NCBI GenBank assembly: GCA_964036045.1
Contig: OZ038386.1
Span: forward strand, 14,295,433-14,359,432
DNA from: Eutreptiella sp. 'Long Island Sound 2002'
Taxonomy: Eukaryota > Euglenozoa > Euglenophyceae > Eutreptiales > Eutreptiaceae
DNA: 64,000 nt
Reading direction: 5' to 3'
Shown here: piece after piece, positions 23,764 to 34,982 of the stretch
Numbering within the stretch: the first letter of the stretch is position 1
How the letters are laid out: each line of letters begins with the position of its first letter
Notes under the pieces: generated by a model
Databases searched by the model: none
Told to the model about the DNA's origin: nothing
Seen by the model: the letters and a program-made list of their open reading frames with translations, nothing else
Made by a program: the position numbers and the translations under genes

Positions 23764-23979
23764 GCATCTGATGTCTCCGATCCCTTCCCTAAGGACGTGG
23801 CAGACGTGTCGTCGTTGGGTCTGTTCGAGGAGTTCGGACGGTCCAAAACCGAAATCGTCATGGGCACCCGCATGTACAGCACCAGTTTTGACCAGCAGAT
23901 GATCAGCAGCAGCTGTGGCCAAATCCCGCCCGACAGTTTGGCGGCACACGGCTGCCAACATACCACTGGCACCCGCCGG
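23764..23979 (+). CDS. Candidate exon 3 of the long gene
   Basis: Seventy-two codons, phase 0 at both ends, between a T/C-rich tract ending TTTTCAG and donor GTATGG. It begins ASDVSDPFPKDVADVSSLGL and continues FEEFGRSKTEIVMGTRMYS. Acidic and hydrophobic residues are mixed, more like a folded or binding segment than its neighbours. No known family. The intron after it (about 1.6 kb) holds a C homopolymer near 24370 and a minus-strand open frame of doubtful value. Confidence 0.5.
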
Positions 23980-25075
23980 GTATGGCAATGCGCACCACAG
24001 ACCCGGAGGAGGACCCAACAGTGCTTGGCGTGGGCAAGGGAATCCATCCCCCCAGACCCCAACCCCCAGCCCCTCCCCCAAGAGCTCTGCGGTATGCACA
24101 GCCGCCAGCAGTGCTCCACTTCACAACTCAGCGCTGGTGGTATTGGAGGGGATGGATCCAGACCACTTCAACCCCCCAACCCCACCCCCAACCCCAATTA
24201 AGTGATTGGACACAATTTTCCACTGAGGCTGCGCCGCGATTTTTCGTTCTGTAGTTGACAGCGCACATGGTGCTGCAGCAGGTCCGCACCTCTTTGGGGA
24301 GATGCCATTACATGCTTTGGCTTGAGATGCGGCCTGTTTGCCTTGACAGATTTTCGAAAAAGGCTTGGAACCCCCCCCCCCCCCCCTCCCCGTTTTGCAA
24401 CACGGTATGGCGGCTGGTAGTTCTTGGGTGAATGTATTTTAAGGTTGGCCAAAAAATTTCCGGACCACCAGGAGCCCGCCCCTCCCCCGCCACAACAGCA
24501 AGGAAAAAGGAAGCCGCATTTTCTCCCGGTGTCCTCTTCAGGGGAGGCAAACAAGGGAGGGACCTTTTCGCAAGCTCGTTGGGGCTGCTTCAACATGTCT
24601 GTGTGGGCCGTTGATACCTCACATTTTGCTGAAAGGGTTTGCAGGCGTTGGCAGGGGTTACAGGGGTTGCTGTGGCCTGCCTCTGGTTGGCATAGTACGA
24701 GACGAGCAATTGGTTGGTCCATGATTTCCAAGAGACTAGAACGCCACATGTTGTCCTCTACGGTGCTGGTGCCAGGGGCATGATCTGTGGTGCCCTTTGA
24801 GAATGTTTGATCATTTTGCTTCAGCCAGTGCCGTGCCCGATCCGTTTTTATCACTGAAAGCTCGTGCTGGGCATACCAGGTTGCATGTTCGCAATGATGG
24901 TACACCCACGGGCCTCCAGGAAATCACAGCAACCATCCAGAAGCCTCCAAAAAATAAGCAACCGTCCAAAAGCCAGACAAATTTATCAGCAACCAACCAA
25001 AGGCCTACACCCTGGCTTGGCTCACCGTAATTAGGCTTTACCCCCGTCCTGGCGCAGGCACGGGAGGGACGCCAA

Positions 25076-25247
25076 GGGGCAGAAGCAGCATTTGTGCGCA
25101 GAGGCACAACTGTCCCACTGTCACCTATAACGATACTGTTCCCCAGTGGCTTGGGACAAGCAATGGAGACCAAGTCCTCCTGTGTTGTGTTACACCCGGA
25201 AGTGTGAACGGGCACGCTCGCTCATCCTTTATCCCCCCCCCCCCCCC
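25076..25247 (+). repeat. Poly-C-associated dispersed family, copy 2
   Basis: Left module GGGGCAGAAGCAGCATTTGTG, ACTGTCCCACT and CC(A/G)GTGGCTTGGGACA; right module with CCGGAAGTG and CCTTTATCCCC ending in a long C tract. Left-module relatives are at 36646-36707 and 49715-49800. Confidence 0.65.
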
Positions 25248-25601
25248 GCCAAATGGTCACAAACAATGAGAAAGGGCGCAAGGTTTCCAGCCCCAGGCTG
25301 CCCTTGGAAACAAGAGGCTGAAGACAACAAGCGGCAACTGTGTGCACTGGGACACACATCACACTCTCATTCACAACACTGCACTCAACAGCCCCCCTCG
25401 CCCCCAATGTTTCAGTCACTCTACCCATTAACAATACTTTCCCTCGCTTGCTTGGGACAAACAATTTATGTCCAAAAACTCAAACCAGTGCGCGCACCCG
25501 GAACACCAACCGGCATATCTCCTTGTCCTTTATCGCTAACCCACCCACGTCTGCGGCTGCAGTCTCCCTGAGCTCCACCCGTTGCCCTCTGTCCCCTGCA
25601 G

Positions 25602-25828
25602 CTTAAAAGGCAGTCGCCCAACCAGCAGCTGCGGTTCCCCGTGAAGTTGCACAGGCAGAAGAAGGTGAAGTCGTGTGACGACCTGAAACCAGGGATGATC
25701 CTCTCTCCCCCCCTCAGCCCCATGCAGCCGACTCTTCCCAATGGCATGGCCCCGCTCAAGTTGGATAAGCTGGGCCACAGTCCGCGCCCCGAGCCCCGGA
25801 ACGACAAGCTGTCTTTCAACCACCTCAG
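25602..25828 (+). CDS. Candidate exon 4 of the long gene
   Basis: Begins after CCCCTGCAG with LKRQSPNQQLRFPVKLHRQK and runs through KKVKSCDDLKPGMILSPPLS and GMAPLKLDKLGH to FNHL plus two bases at donor GTGTGC. Basic N-terminal half, Pro/Ser-rich middle, probably disordered. The phase-2 end is matched by the single completing base of the exon at 27621, which then reads Ser. No domain recognised. Confidence 0.6.
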
Positions 25829-26750
25829 GTGTGCGTACCTCTCACCCCCTGGGCCAGGGTGCTTGCGGCGGGTTGGCAGAGCTGCCAGGGAGCAGGGCGT
25901 TCTTTCAGGGACGGTCAACTGCCAACCACTGACCGTCAACTGCCAACTAATGGCGGTTAACCTCCAACCGCCCCAACCGCCGACGGTTGTTAGCTGTTGA
26001 GGATGTTCTATGATAAAACTATTGTCTTTTGTACGCCCGCTGTTTTGCACTGTGAATCTTCTTTCGGGCCGAGGAAGGTGGCCGGGACGGGGGGAATGCA
26101 GCCGAGGGAGGCCGGAGCCCCGAGGTGAGGTGGGTGCGGCCTGGCAGAAGTGCTGGGAGGCCAGTCCCAGGATGTCGTGCCGTGACCGCGGCGGACTGAG
26201 TGGAGTTGGTGGGATCCAGCCCCCACGGGATTCAAGGTATGATATGGAGAGATCCCCCGCCATGGCCTTGACAGTGTAGGGGCCCTGCTGTCTGATGCGT
26301 AGGGGCGCTCGGGGGGCGTCGATCTGGGGACCCGGACTCCCCCCCCCCCCCCCCCAACCCAATCTACGCCCATGGGAAGCAGCAGTTTTATCGCCAACAC
26401 AATGGGGCCGACAACATCACGGCTCGTTGGCTGCTTTGGCAACCACATTTCTGTACCTGCCAGAGTTTCCTGTTTTTTCCTTCGATTATGGTGAGTGATC
26501 AACTGCTGAAAATGCTCAGAGCTTTATGGAGAAAGTAAATATCGAAAAAAAAGGCAATGATCCAACGAAATCCCCCCCCCCCCCCTCTCCGTTATGCCAC
26601 GGGTGTCAGGGCCCAGAACTGCACTGAAGAATCCCCCCCCCCCTCCTCATCGCTCGGCAGCAGTGCGTGAGCAGGCGCGAACAGGCACTTTGCTGCGCTT
26701 CATTTCGGACCTCGCAGTTTAAGCAGCACGTCCAGTGATTGATGGCTGTG

Positions 26751-26833
26751 GCCGGGGGTTGCCAGAAAGGCTGAGTAAGTGTGCCGGTTGATACTTCCGG
26801 GTGTACGCACTGGGTTGGGGTTTCAGGAGTTGT
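26751..26833 (-). repeat. Poly-C-associated dispersed family, minus-strand fragment
   Basis: The reverse complement contains ACCCGGAAGTATCAACCGGC and CTCAGCCTTTCTGGC, matching the copy at 22735 in opposite orientation. The surrounding intron also has C tracts near 26341, 26572, 26634, 27004 and 27067. Confidence 0.6.
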
Positions 26834-27620
26834 CTCCACTGCTGGTGCACAAGCAGACGGGGGGGGGGGGGTGGAGGGAGGTGGGCGGCAGACGCTCCCA
26901 AAAGTTTGCGTGCCCAAAATCGGCCTCAGATGTCTAATCCTGTGCTAAATGTCATTTTTCCCTGAGGACCATTTTGGTCATGTGATTGCCACAGCCCTAA
27001 ATCACCCCCCCCCCCCCCCCAGGCACTGCCAAAGGCAAACAACCTAGTTCCGAGGCCTTGTGCCAACCCCCCCCCCCCCCCAAACTGGGCAATGGTCTGG
27101 AAAGCTGTTATGAGTCGTGCTGCATGGGGATTGTTGGCAAAGGCGCTAGTCTTCGTGCCTCAGGGTTTTCCCTCGGTTTCGTGGCGGGATCTCTGGTCTG
27201 CACGCCCCTCCCAAGAGCTCCTCTCTCTCCCCCCCCCCTCTCTCTCTCTTTCCCCTTCCCTTTCTCAACGAGGTCACGTAGTTCGACGATCATAGCACGT
27301 GGCGCCCGACCGGGAGGTGAGTCCCAGACACAGGCATCACGGGGAACGCCAACCTAATGCCAGGGTGTCCTCGGTGGTTATCAGTGGCTTCTGTGATTTG
27401 AAGTGCACATTATTCTATCGATCTATGTCTATCATCTCTCCATCCTATCGGCTATGCTTCTTCCGTAGTGCTCCTGTGGGAGAGCCCAGTGGGCTCCTCA
27501 CTCATGCTCGTACCTTATTCTTGATCTGCATGAGTCCCGCGAGGCGGGCTGCCTGGAGATCGCATGTTCTTCCGTTAGCTCTAAGCCCCCCGCCCCCCTC
27601 TCTCTCTGTCTCACTCGCAG

Positions 27621-27891
27621 CCCGAAGGCCCACAGCCCCAATGCCCCTGACAAGAAGCCGCTCCGCAGCATCCTCCACAACTCCCATAGACCGGCCACGC
27701 CGGTTAGTGGCCAGTCCTGCAAGAACTCCTCGTTCCATCTGCAAGGCGATGCCTGGGGCCGGCAAGAAAGCTGCTTCTCCAAGAAAAGCGTGTCGTTCAG
27801 CGCCAATCTGGTGACGGATGTCACAGCTCCGGAGCAGCCGGACTGCTTTTCGAAGAAGAGCGTGTCCTTCTCCGAGACGTTGCTGCCGGAG
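27621..27891 (+). CDS. Candidate exon 5 of the long gene, with two KKSVSF motifs
   Basis: Follows CACTCGCAG and ends at donor GTCTGC in phase 0. It encodes PKAHSPNAPDKKPLRSILHN, a Ser-rich spacer, then two direct copies of a module starting CFSKKSVSFS about 23 residues apart. KSVSF fits the RVxF-type docking consensus for protein phosphatase 1 (basic, small, Val, x, Phe). This is inference from a short motif, but the internal duplication with flanking identity is visible. The donor word matches several B exons downstream. Confidence 0.62.
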
Positions 27892-27947
27892 GTCTGCGGT
27901 GGATGCGAGAGGGAGCTCGGAACGGGGGGCAGGCCGATGCTACATCG

Positions 27948-28012
27948 CCCCATGGGTGGTAGGCGTTGTAGAATGGGACGGTTGCTGGTTCGAGCCCCAG
28001 TAGCACCCTGCA
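27948..28012 (+). other. tRNA-like 3' half (B box and T-arm)
   Basis: TTGCTGGTTCGAGCCCCAGTAG contains a good RNA polymerase III B box (GGTTCGAGCCC) inside a paired T-stem (CTGG/CCAG). GGTGGTAGGCGTTGTAGAAT upstream is at most a degraded A box. Probably a decayed tRNA-derived element at the start of the intron after 27891. Confidence 0.35.
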
Positions 28013-28129
28013 GAACCCCAGCAGAAGCGAGAGCTTGGCACAAAATGGGTTTGGTTTGGGGGTCTTGCTGGAAGGTTTGCTGCTCAAATCATGTTGTTGC
28101 GCAACCATTTTTCGGTGCGCATGCACTAC

Positions 28130-28352
28130 AAAAAGTGGGGCAAAATGGCATTGGGATTAACTTGGGATAACCCAAAAATTGGGTCAAAATGGCATTGGGA
28201 TTATCTTGGGATTAATCCAAAAAGTGGGCCAAATGGATTTACCCAAAAAGTGAGTCAAAATGGCGTTGGGATTAACTTGGGATTAACCCAAAAAGTGGGG
28301 CAAAATGGCATTGGGATTAACTTGGGATTAACCCAAAAAGTGGGTCAAACGG
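28130..28352. repeat. Minisatellite, about 45-bp units
   Basis: About five diverged copies of a unit containing CAAAATGGCATTGGGATTAA, CTTGGGATTAACCC and AAAAAGTGGG. Confidence 0.85.
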
Positions 28353-29183
28353 CATTGCACATCTACGCTTTCCACCAATGGCTAGGCTATATTCAGCGAC
28401 TGGAGTGCAGCCAAATGTTGGTGCTCCACATGGTCATGATCTGCATCAGGGGGAATGGAAATGGTTGATATTGGTCGGACGACTGTACAATCGTTGTCCA
28501 GGTGGCAGGTTGGAGGAGGGCTCAGAGGTCGGAACAATCTGCATTAACGAGAGAAGTATTTGTGGATACAACAGATTGCAAGGGCTGCATCCAAAACTGA
28601 AACGAAAAGCCCAAAGGACGTGCGTCAGCCGCTGGGCAGGGGAGGGCTTGGCTGAGAACAAGCAATGTGCAAGCAGCGTAGCTCCCAGGGATGGGATTGT
28701 TGATGAGTGCACTGCCTCTGCTGGCATTGGACAATTTGGTTTAATTGTGACCACCTTCCTTCTCACCCCATCCCCACATTTGATAGTTAGTGTTTACCCC
28801 TCTTTTCTAACAAGTGGGTTGGAGGGAAAGCACCTTTGCAGTGTCATCTAACTCCACAGTCAGTACTCTAGCTAGAATCCATGTAAGCATTTAGGTGGTT
28901 GTCAGGGCGTGCTTAGACTGATTAAAAACCATATCCAAAACTCCCCCCCTTCTTCCCACAACCCCCCCCCCCCCCCCATACTCCCCCCAATTACAATTAA
29001 GCAAAAGTTCTGGTTGCATGAAGGTCAGTTTCCTCTTCCCCCTTGTGGCAGGGTTGGGTATTGTGCCTCTCTCGTGCCCTTTAGTCTGTGGTCTGTCCAC
29101 GCATCCTTTATGATCAGGCACCAGTAATGCTTCTTGCAAGTGCTCCCCTGGCCCCAGTCGTCGCCCCGTATGTTGTTCCCGTA

Positions 29184-29184
<1 letters not shown>

Positions 29185-29268
<84 letters not shown>

Positions 29269-29269
29269 G
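29185..29269. repeat. (GTT)28 microsatellite
   Basis: Twenty-eight GTT triplets that run directly into GCAG, the acceptor of the candidate exon at 29273. The position corresponds to the polypyrimidine tract of that intron end. Confidence 0.97.
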
Positions 29270-29272
29270 CAG

Positions 29273-29350
29273 GCCCCGTGTCCCAAGGAAAGTGAATGGG
29301 GCCGGCGCACACCGCCTGGGGGACTCAAGGATCAGAAGAGTCGTGGCACA
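29273..29350 (+). CDS. Candidate small exon, 26 codons
   Basis: Begins after TTGTTGCAG with APCPKESEWGRRTPPGGLKD and ends GT at donor GTATGT, phase 0 at both ends like its neighbours. The donor fits the GTNTG pattern of this gene. Weak points are the short length and lack of a family match. The rest of the intron to 33880 holds repeat elements and the assembly gap. Confidence 0.38.
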
Positions 29351-30683
29351 GTATGTTCCTGCTTTTGCTGATGCCTGGGTCGTGCCTGCACCTGTATGTG
29401 TGTCTGTGCCTGTGCCTGTGTTTTGCCCTGTGCCTGTGTCTGCTTGTACCTGGTGACACTGCACTAGCAGAGGTGAAAATGCAGCTTTGTATTGTTCACG
29501 CACGCCCGGTGGTCACACAGGGGGTTTGCAGGGCGTTGACGGTGGTGCTCGTCCTAAGGAAAGTATTCCTGATGTCATGTTTCTGTTGGTGAGGGGGTTT
29601 GTCGCTACCCCTGCAGTCCTCTGTGCGGTGAAGCATGACGGCTTGCCCATTTGCCAGGGCGCAGGGGGCTCGAGTACAAGCAGATGCACAGACGCACGCG
29701 CTCACACACACGCGCACACAGGCGTATCAGGATCGGGCTGGTCTGTGGGGAGCGGTGGGGCACACGCTCATTCAATGCTTGTCTTGTTGCCCTCTGGTGA
29801 GGTTGAAGGGACAGGAGCCATGGTGTGTTACCGGCAATTGTGCATACGGAGATCATCGGCCCGTCAGAGCTGCCCCCTGCAGGGCTGGACAAAGAACTCA
29901 TCGTTTGCAGTAGAGGTAGGAAGTAGGCCTGTTGAACCTCGCAGTTTGAGCATGATTGGAATCGATACCTTGGCACAGGCGTATCAGTCGAAGCCGTGAA
30001 CTAGACCCGGTACAACTACAATGGCGCCTACCCCACCTCGAGTGAACACACTCAGATGGGGGTCGCTGTGGTGCAATGCAGTGCACAAAAGCGGAAGGGG
30101 CCAAGGGGAGGAAGGTCGGGAAGGGGTTCACAGCCACAGGGCGGTGCCCGGCCCTGATTCACTGCAGCGTTTTGCATCAGAAGTGAGGGGCTGGTAGTTG
30201 TTCATGTGCCGGTGATATATCTGTTCAGGAGTCCATGGTCTCAGCCGCACGGGGCACGGATGGTGAGTTTTGCACGAAATGATGAAGGGGTGGGCCGCTG
30301 CACCGTTGGCGCCCGAAATCGTGCTGCATTGATATTTCTTGTTTGACTGAGGCGAAGCACCAGTCATTTGGCCGCAAGGTGTCTGGGTTGGAGCCCTCCC
30401 CCCGGGGGGGGCGACTCCGCGGGTCCTAGGATGCCAACTACCCCTGCCCCCCCCCCCCCCCCCTAGGGGCCTTTGGCCAACAGTTAGTTGCCAAAGGTGT
30501 CGCCCCCAGGCGTCCATGGGCGCCTAAGGCGCCCGATGCTCCATGAACACCGAAGGTGCCCTAAGGAGAATTTTATCCAATTTGCACCCCAACACTATCC
30601 TTAAACCCAACCTTGACTCTAACACCCACCCCCAACGCTCAGCCTACTCCTATCCCTACACCTAATCAAGACTGAATATTGGG

Positions 30684-31797
30684 ACCGAGCTGGTGGGGGA
30701 GGGAACATCAGCTATGATTGGTGAAGGACATCAAGAATGATTCACACATTGATGGCTCTTGACAAAGTGAAATCAGCTTGCAAGTGAACCCCATCACCAT
30801 GAGGCCCACTTTCAAGGCTTTTTGGACTTCTGAGTGGCCAAAATGCCCCAAAATGGGCTCAAAATGGGCTCATTTCACCCGTTTGTGCACCCCAAATGGT
30901 CTAGGATGAGGTTTGGAAAAATGCGTTTTTGACCCATTTTTGACCCATTTTTGGTCCCAAAACAGCCCATTTTCAAGGCATTTTGGGATTCTCGGAGGAC
31001 CAAAATGGGCCACCACAAGCTCAAAACGGTCCAAAAACACTTGTTTTAGCGTCGCACATGGTCTAGGATCATTTTTGAGAAAAGTCATCTTTTTGCCCCT
31101 ATTGGACGTTGTTGACCCATTTGGGCACCCACCTGTTTGGGCTTGAGCTTGCAGCTTGCTGCAGCCGAGTGGGCCTAGGTATTGGGGTCTAGGTGTCCGT
31201 TTGGGCAATTCTGAGGGGTGGAAACCACAAAAAGTGGGGGGTTGCGGGTGGAGTAGGTGCCCTCGGAATCGCATTTTGAGCCATGTAGCCAAAGATATGG
31301 CCTATTCTTGGTTTTTGGCTGTCGGCATTTGGAGCTTCTGGGGGCCTTTTTGGGCCGTTTCCGGGACATATCATGGAGTTAGAGGGCCGCAAAGAGCTCG
31401 TTGACACGGGGAAGTCAAGCCGCACGTGGAGTGTACCCACTGTTTCCCTTCGTTTGGCCGTTTTGAATGTGTTCCAGGGCTTTTTTGGCCCAAAAATGGC
31501 TGTTTTTGGCCCTAAACTGCAGCTTTTGAAATTGAGGTCCGCCACTTGCGAATCCCGTTCCCGGCCGCCACCGTTGAGTTTCTGGCTCAAACTTTGTGTG
31601 ATTGTACTTCACACCCATAGGTATCATCCACCAAAATTTCACTGAAATCCAAAGCACCACGACGGAGTTCTGATTTTTACCCATTTCGCGCGTGCGGTTG
31701 CTTGCTGCTTGCTGCTGTTGCTTGCTGCTAAACCTGGTAGGTCCACCCTAGACACTAAAAAGGGTTATAAAACCAAGACTGGTTCCACCAGCTCGGT
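30684..31797. mobile_element. 1.1-kb element with 13-bp terminal inverted repeats, copy 1
   Basis: Bounded by ACCGAGCTGGTGG (30684-30696) and its complement CCACCAGCTCGGT (31785-31797). CCTAATCAAGACTGAATATTG precedes it and CCCTAACCCTAATCAAG follows. The interior repeats words such as TTTTGACCCATTTTTG and AAGGCATTTTGGGATT, and ends with a GCTTGCTGC-rich stretch. No transposase is recognisable, so a non-autonomous element or complex satellite unit is likely. Confidence 0.6.
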
Positions 31798-31829
31798 GAC
31801 CCTAACCCTAATCAAGACTGAATATTGGG

Positions 31830-32870
31830 ACCGAGCTGGTGNNNNNNNNNNNNNNNNNNNNNNNNNNNNNNNNNNNNNNNNNNNNNNNNNNNNNNNNNNN
31901 NNNNNNNNNNNNNNNNNNNNNNNNNNNNNNNNNNNNNNNNNNNNNNNNNNNNNNNNNNNNNNNNNNNNNNNNNNNNNNNNNNNNNNNNNNNNNNNNNNNN
32001 NNNNNNNNNNNNNNNNNNNNNNNNNNNNNNNNNNNNNNNNNACAAGCTCAAAACAGTCCAAAAACACTTGTTTTAGCGTCGCACGTGGTCTAGGATCATT
32101 TTTGAGAAAAGTCATCTTTTTGCCCCTGTTGACCCATTAGGGCACCCACCAGTTTGGGCTTGAGCTTGTTGACCCATTTGGGCACCCATCTGTTTGGGCT
32201 TGAGCTTGCAGCTTGCCGAAGCCGAGTGGGCCTACGTATTGGGGTCTAGGCGTCCGTTTGGGCAATTCTGAGGGGTGGAAACCACAAAAAGTGGGGGGTT
32301 GCGGGTGGTGTAGGTGCCCTCGGAATCGCATTTTGAGCCATGCAGCCAAAGATATAGCCTATTCTTGGTTTGTGGTTGTCGGCATTTGGAGCTTCTGGGG
32401 GCCTTTTTGGGCCGTTTCCGGGACATATCATGGAGTTAGAGGGCCGCAAAGAGCTCGTTGACACGGGGAAGTCAAGCCGCACGTGGAGTGTACCCACTGT
32501 TTCCCTTCGTTTGGCCGTTTTGAGTGTGCTCCGGGGCTTTTTTGGCCCAAAAATGGCTATTTTTGGCCCTAAAGTGCAGTTCTTGAAACTGAGGTCCGCC
32601 ACTTGCGAATCCCGTTCCCGGCCGCCACCGTTGAGATTCTTGCTCAAACTTTGTGTGATTGTACTTCACACCCATAGGTATCATCCACCAAAATTTCACC
32701 CGAATCTGAAGCACCACGACGGAGTTCCGATTTTTACCCATTTCGCGCGTGCTGCTGCTTGCTGCTTGCTGCTGCTGCTTGCTGCTTGCTGCTGCTGCTG
32801 CTAAACCTGGTAGGTCCACCCTAGACACTAAAAAGGGTTATAAAACCAAGACTGGTTCCACCAGCTCGGT
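31830..32870. mobile_element. 1.1-kb element, tandem copy 2 (interrupted by the gap)
   Basis: Left end ACCGAGCTGGTG at 31830, then the N gap, then sequence nearly identical to copy 1 (TGGAGTTAGAGGGCCGCAAAG at 31374 and again at 32431), and the right inverted end at 32858-32870. A 50-bp internal duplication around 32127-32210 and extra GCT triplets near 32750-32802 distinguish it. CCCTAGCCCTAACCCTAGCC follows. Confidence 0.6.
31842..32041. other. Assembly gap, 200 N
   Basis: Exactly 200 N placed just inside the left end of the second element copy, so the true copy number and spacing of this tandem repeat are uncertain. Confidence 1.
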
Positions 32871-32954
32871 GACCCTAGCCCTAACCCTAGCCCTGGCTCT
32901 CACCCTAGGTTTATGGTGATGGTATGGTTAGAGGGAGGGCAAGGGGAGGTAAGC

Positions 32955-33180
32955 GGAGCCTGTGCCCCCCCCCCCCCCCCCACAACACCCCAAATCGCCC
33001 CACCTGGACCCCCTCCCCCAACCGACCCTCCCGGAGCCCCCCCCCCCCCACCCCATCGCCCCTCCTAGACCCCCTCCAATGCCCCCCCCCCACCCCATCG
33101 CCCCTCCTAGACACCCCCCCCCCCAATCGCCCCCCCTGAACCCCCCGTCCGATCCCCCCCCCCCCCCCCCCTCAGGGGCC
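32955..33180. repeat. C-rich low-complexity stretch
   Basis: Several C runs separated by short words, with ACCCCATCGCCCCTCCTAGA present twice. Downstream to 33879 I see one doubtful B-like remnant (see rejected items) and no clear exon. Confidence 0.85.
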
Positions 33181-33879
33181 TCCGGCCAACAGTTAGTTGG
33201 GGGGGTAGTTGGCGTCCAGAACCGAGGGGTTGCCCCCCCCGGGGCCCTCCCAGTCTCTGCTGGGGCGCCTCCTCAGGCCCTTCAGCGTGAAACAGAAAAG
33301 GCGGTTTCCGAAAAAGGTTGGTTGGCATTGGGATGAGGTTTGGCCCCGTATCTGAAGGCGGTTGACGTGCCGTTGACGTTGACAGCATTTGGCAGACCCA
33401 CTGACAGCGACTGGTGGGCCTCCAACGGCTATTGGTGGTTGACAGAAAGCAGTTGGTGGTGGGCTGAGGGCCGTCAGCGGTCGAAAAGCCAGCAACAGGT
33501 GCAGGAGAACAGTCCACGAGGCACCAAGAGCACTGGCATTTGATGGTTGACATCTTGCGGGTGGCGTTTCGTCAACGGCAGTTGGCGGGTCAACCAACCC
33601 TTTCTTGAGGTCCAGGGCAGACATGCCACTCGCGTCTGGCAGGATAACTGGTTCTCAGTAGGAATTGGCCCCGTATCAGAGGCCATTCAGTAATGCCCGC
33701 CCCCCGCACCACCAGAACTCCGTAGGAACGTGCTGCGTCCAGCGTGTGGCTCAGTAGGACCCTGCTCCATCTGATCATTTCTCAGCTGGCAGACGCTGGT
33801 GGTGGTGCTGGTCCAGGGGCCTCAGTATTTTGAAGGACCATTGTTGGCCCCTGCCACTGTTCTCTCTGCCATGTTGCAG

Positions 33880-34107
33880 GCGCAGCTGAAGTTCACCGTC
33901 ACCAAGCATCAGCCGCACGTGCACGAGACCACGGAACAGGCCGTCAGCCGCGACATGGAGTGGCTGGGGCTCTGGGGGAAGGATGTTACGGGCATTCCGC
34001 TCATGAGCGCGCGATATGCTGCGCCTTTTGCCAGAGCCTCGACGCCCGGGGAGGGCGTGAGGATGCTGTTCCGCACCGCTTGGGCAGAGGATCGTGAGGT
34101 CCGGCAG
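33880..34107 (+). CDS. Exon B1 of the alternating repeat gene
   Basis: Seventy-six codons between CATGTTGCAG and donor GTACGC. The usual HPALK start is reduced to AQLK and the linker is short. The core has SRDMEWLGLWGKDV, SARYAAPF, STPGEG and MLFRTAW. This is the first recognisable repeat exon; no A exon precedes it. The 2309-nt intron that follows holds a SINE at 34983-35211, two truncated element ends near 35590 and 36032, and a C run near 34797. Confidence 0.8.
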
Positions 34108-34982
34108 GTACGCACCGCTTCCCTAAGCCGACGCCCTGACATCTTGGCATTGGCCAGTGGTATCACCAGCTGTAAGGCCTTTTACGCGGGAGTTGAGGCG
34201 ATCCTGAGACTCACACGGACGACTGTCTGGGGCTCCGTAATCCACGGAGAGTTTCACACACCGGATGGCGGGGGGTTTGGGGGCTCTGCTGGATCACGAC
34301 ATGGAAATCCCACTCCGAATCCGTTTCTGTTTGGACTTCCAACAACGTCGTCTGAGACGTCTGGACACATTTGTGAAAACCCCAGACGATATCTTGGCTG
34401 AAGAAGCGCGACCTCTCACCAAGAATTGGCTGTAGAGGGCTATGAGCACAACCAAGTGCGGTCAAAAAGGAACCAATCGAATTCAGAGGGTCATTCGACC
34501 ACCGAGAACCCCTGGGCCACTGGGAAACACTAGGTCTGCTCTGCGACCACAACTCGGCACAAACCTGCTAAAGTTGCTGATTGTTGGGCCAAAAAAATGG
34601 CCGGCCATTGTTGAGTGTCTTGATTTGGGAACTGAAGTGGTGTGAGTATGGCAATCAATTACAAGCAACCGTTGCATGCTGAGACTGATCATCGACGAAA
34701 CTGACTTTCATCCTCTTTGCTTGTTGCTTCTTGTTGCTTGCTTGATAGGTGAACTATTAATTTGTTTGATGGACTGAAACAATTCATTCGTTTATTGCCC
34801 CCCCCCCCCCCTTCTTTCCACTTTCATTCTTTGACAACATCTTGAAATCAGAGTCGGCCAACTATCAAATTGGTACAATCGCCATCTCCGAATGCTGTGG
34901 GATATTGTTGACTGTAGAATTGTGTTACATCAGATTTTACAGCAATCTCCTTCACACACACAAGCTGAAGGGTATGGCCCTA

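Noticed and set aside
24198-24905. 235-codon minus-strand open frame
   Set aside because: It runs straight through a C homopolymer and low-complexity Gly/Cys codons and has no motif. Parts look protein-like, so a decayed mobile element cannot be excluded.
29532-29588. Phase-0 19-codon frame between GCAG and GTGAGG
   Set aside because: Very short and the donor does not follow the GTNTG rule of this gene.
29883-29915. Phase-0 11-codon frame between TGCAG and GTAGGA
   Set aside because: Too short to judge and the donor is atypical here.
30870-32647. Open frames of 130-140 codons on both strands of the 1.1-kb elements
   Set aside because: They occur in several frames of a repeat with no transposase motifs; likely non-coding.
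33277-33330. ALQRETEKAVSEKGWLALG resembling the start of a B core (EEQAVSRDMEWLGLWG)
   Set aside because: Only a few residues agree, a stop follows at once and the rest of the core is missing. At best a ghost exon, quite possibly chance.
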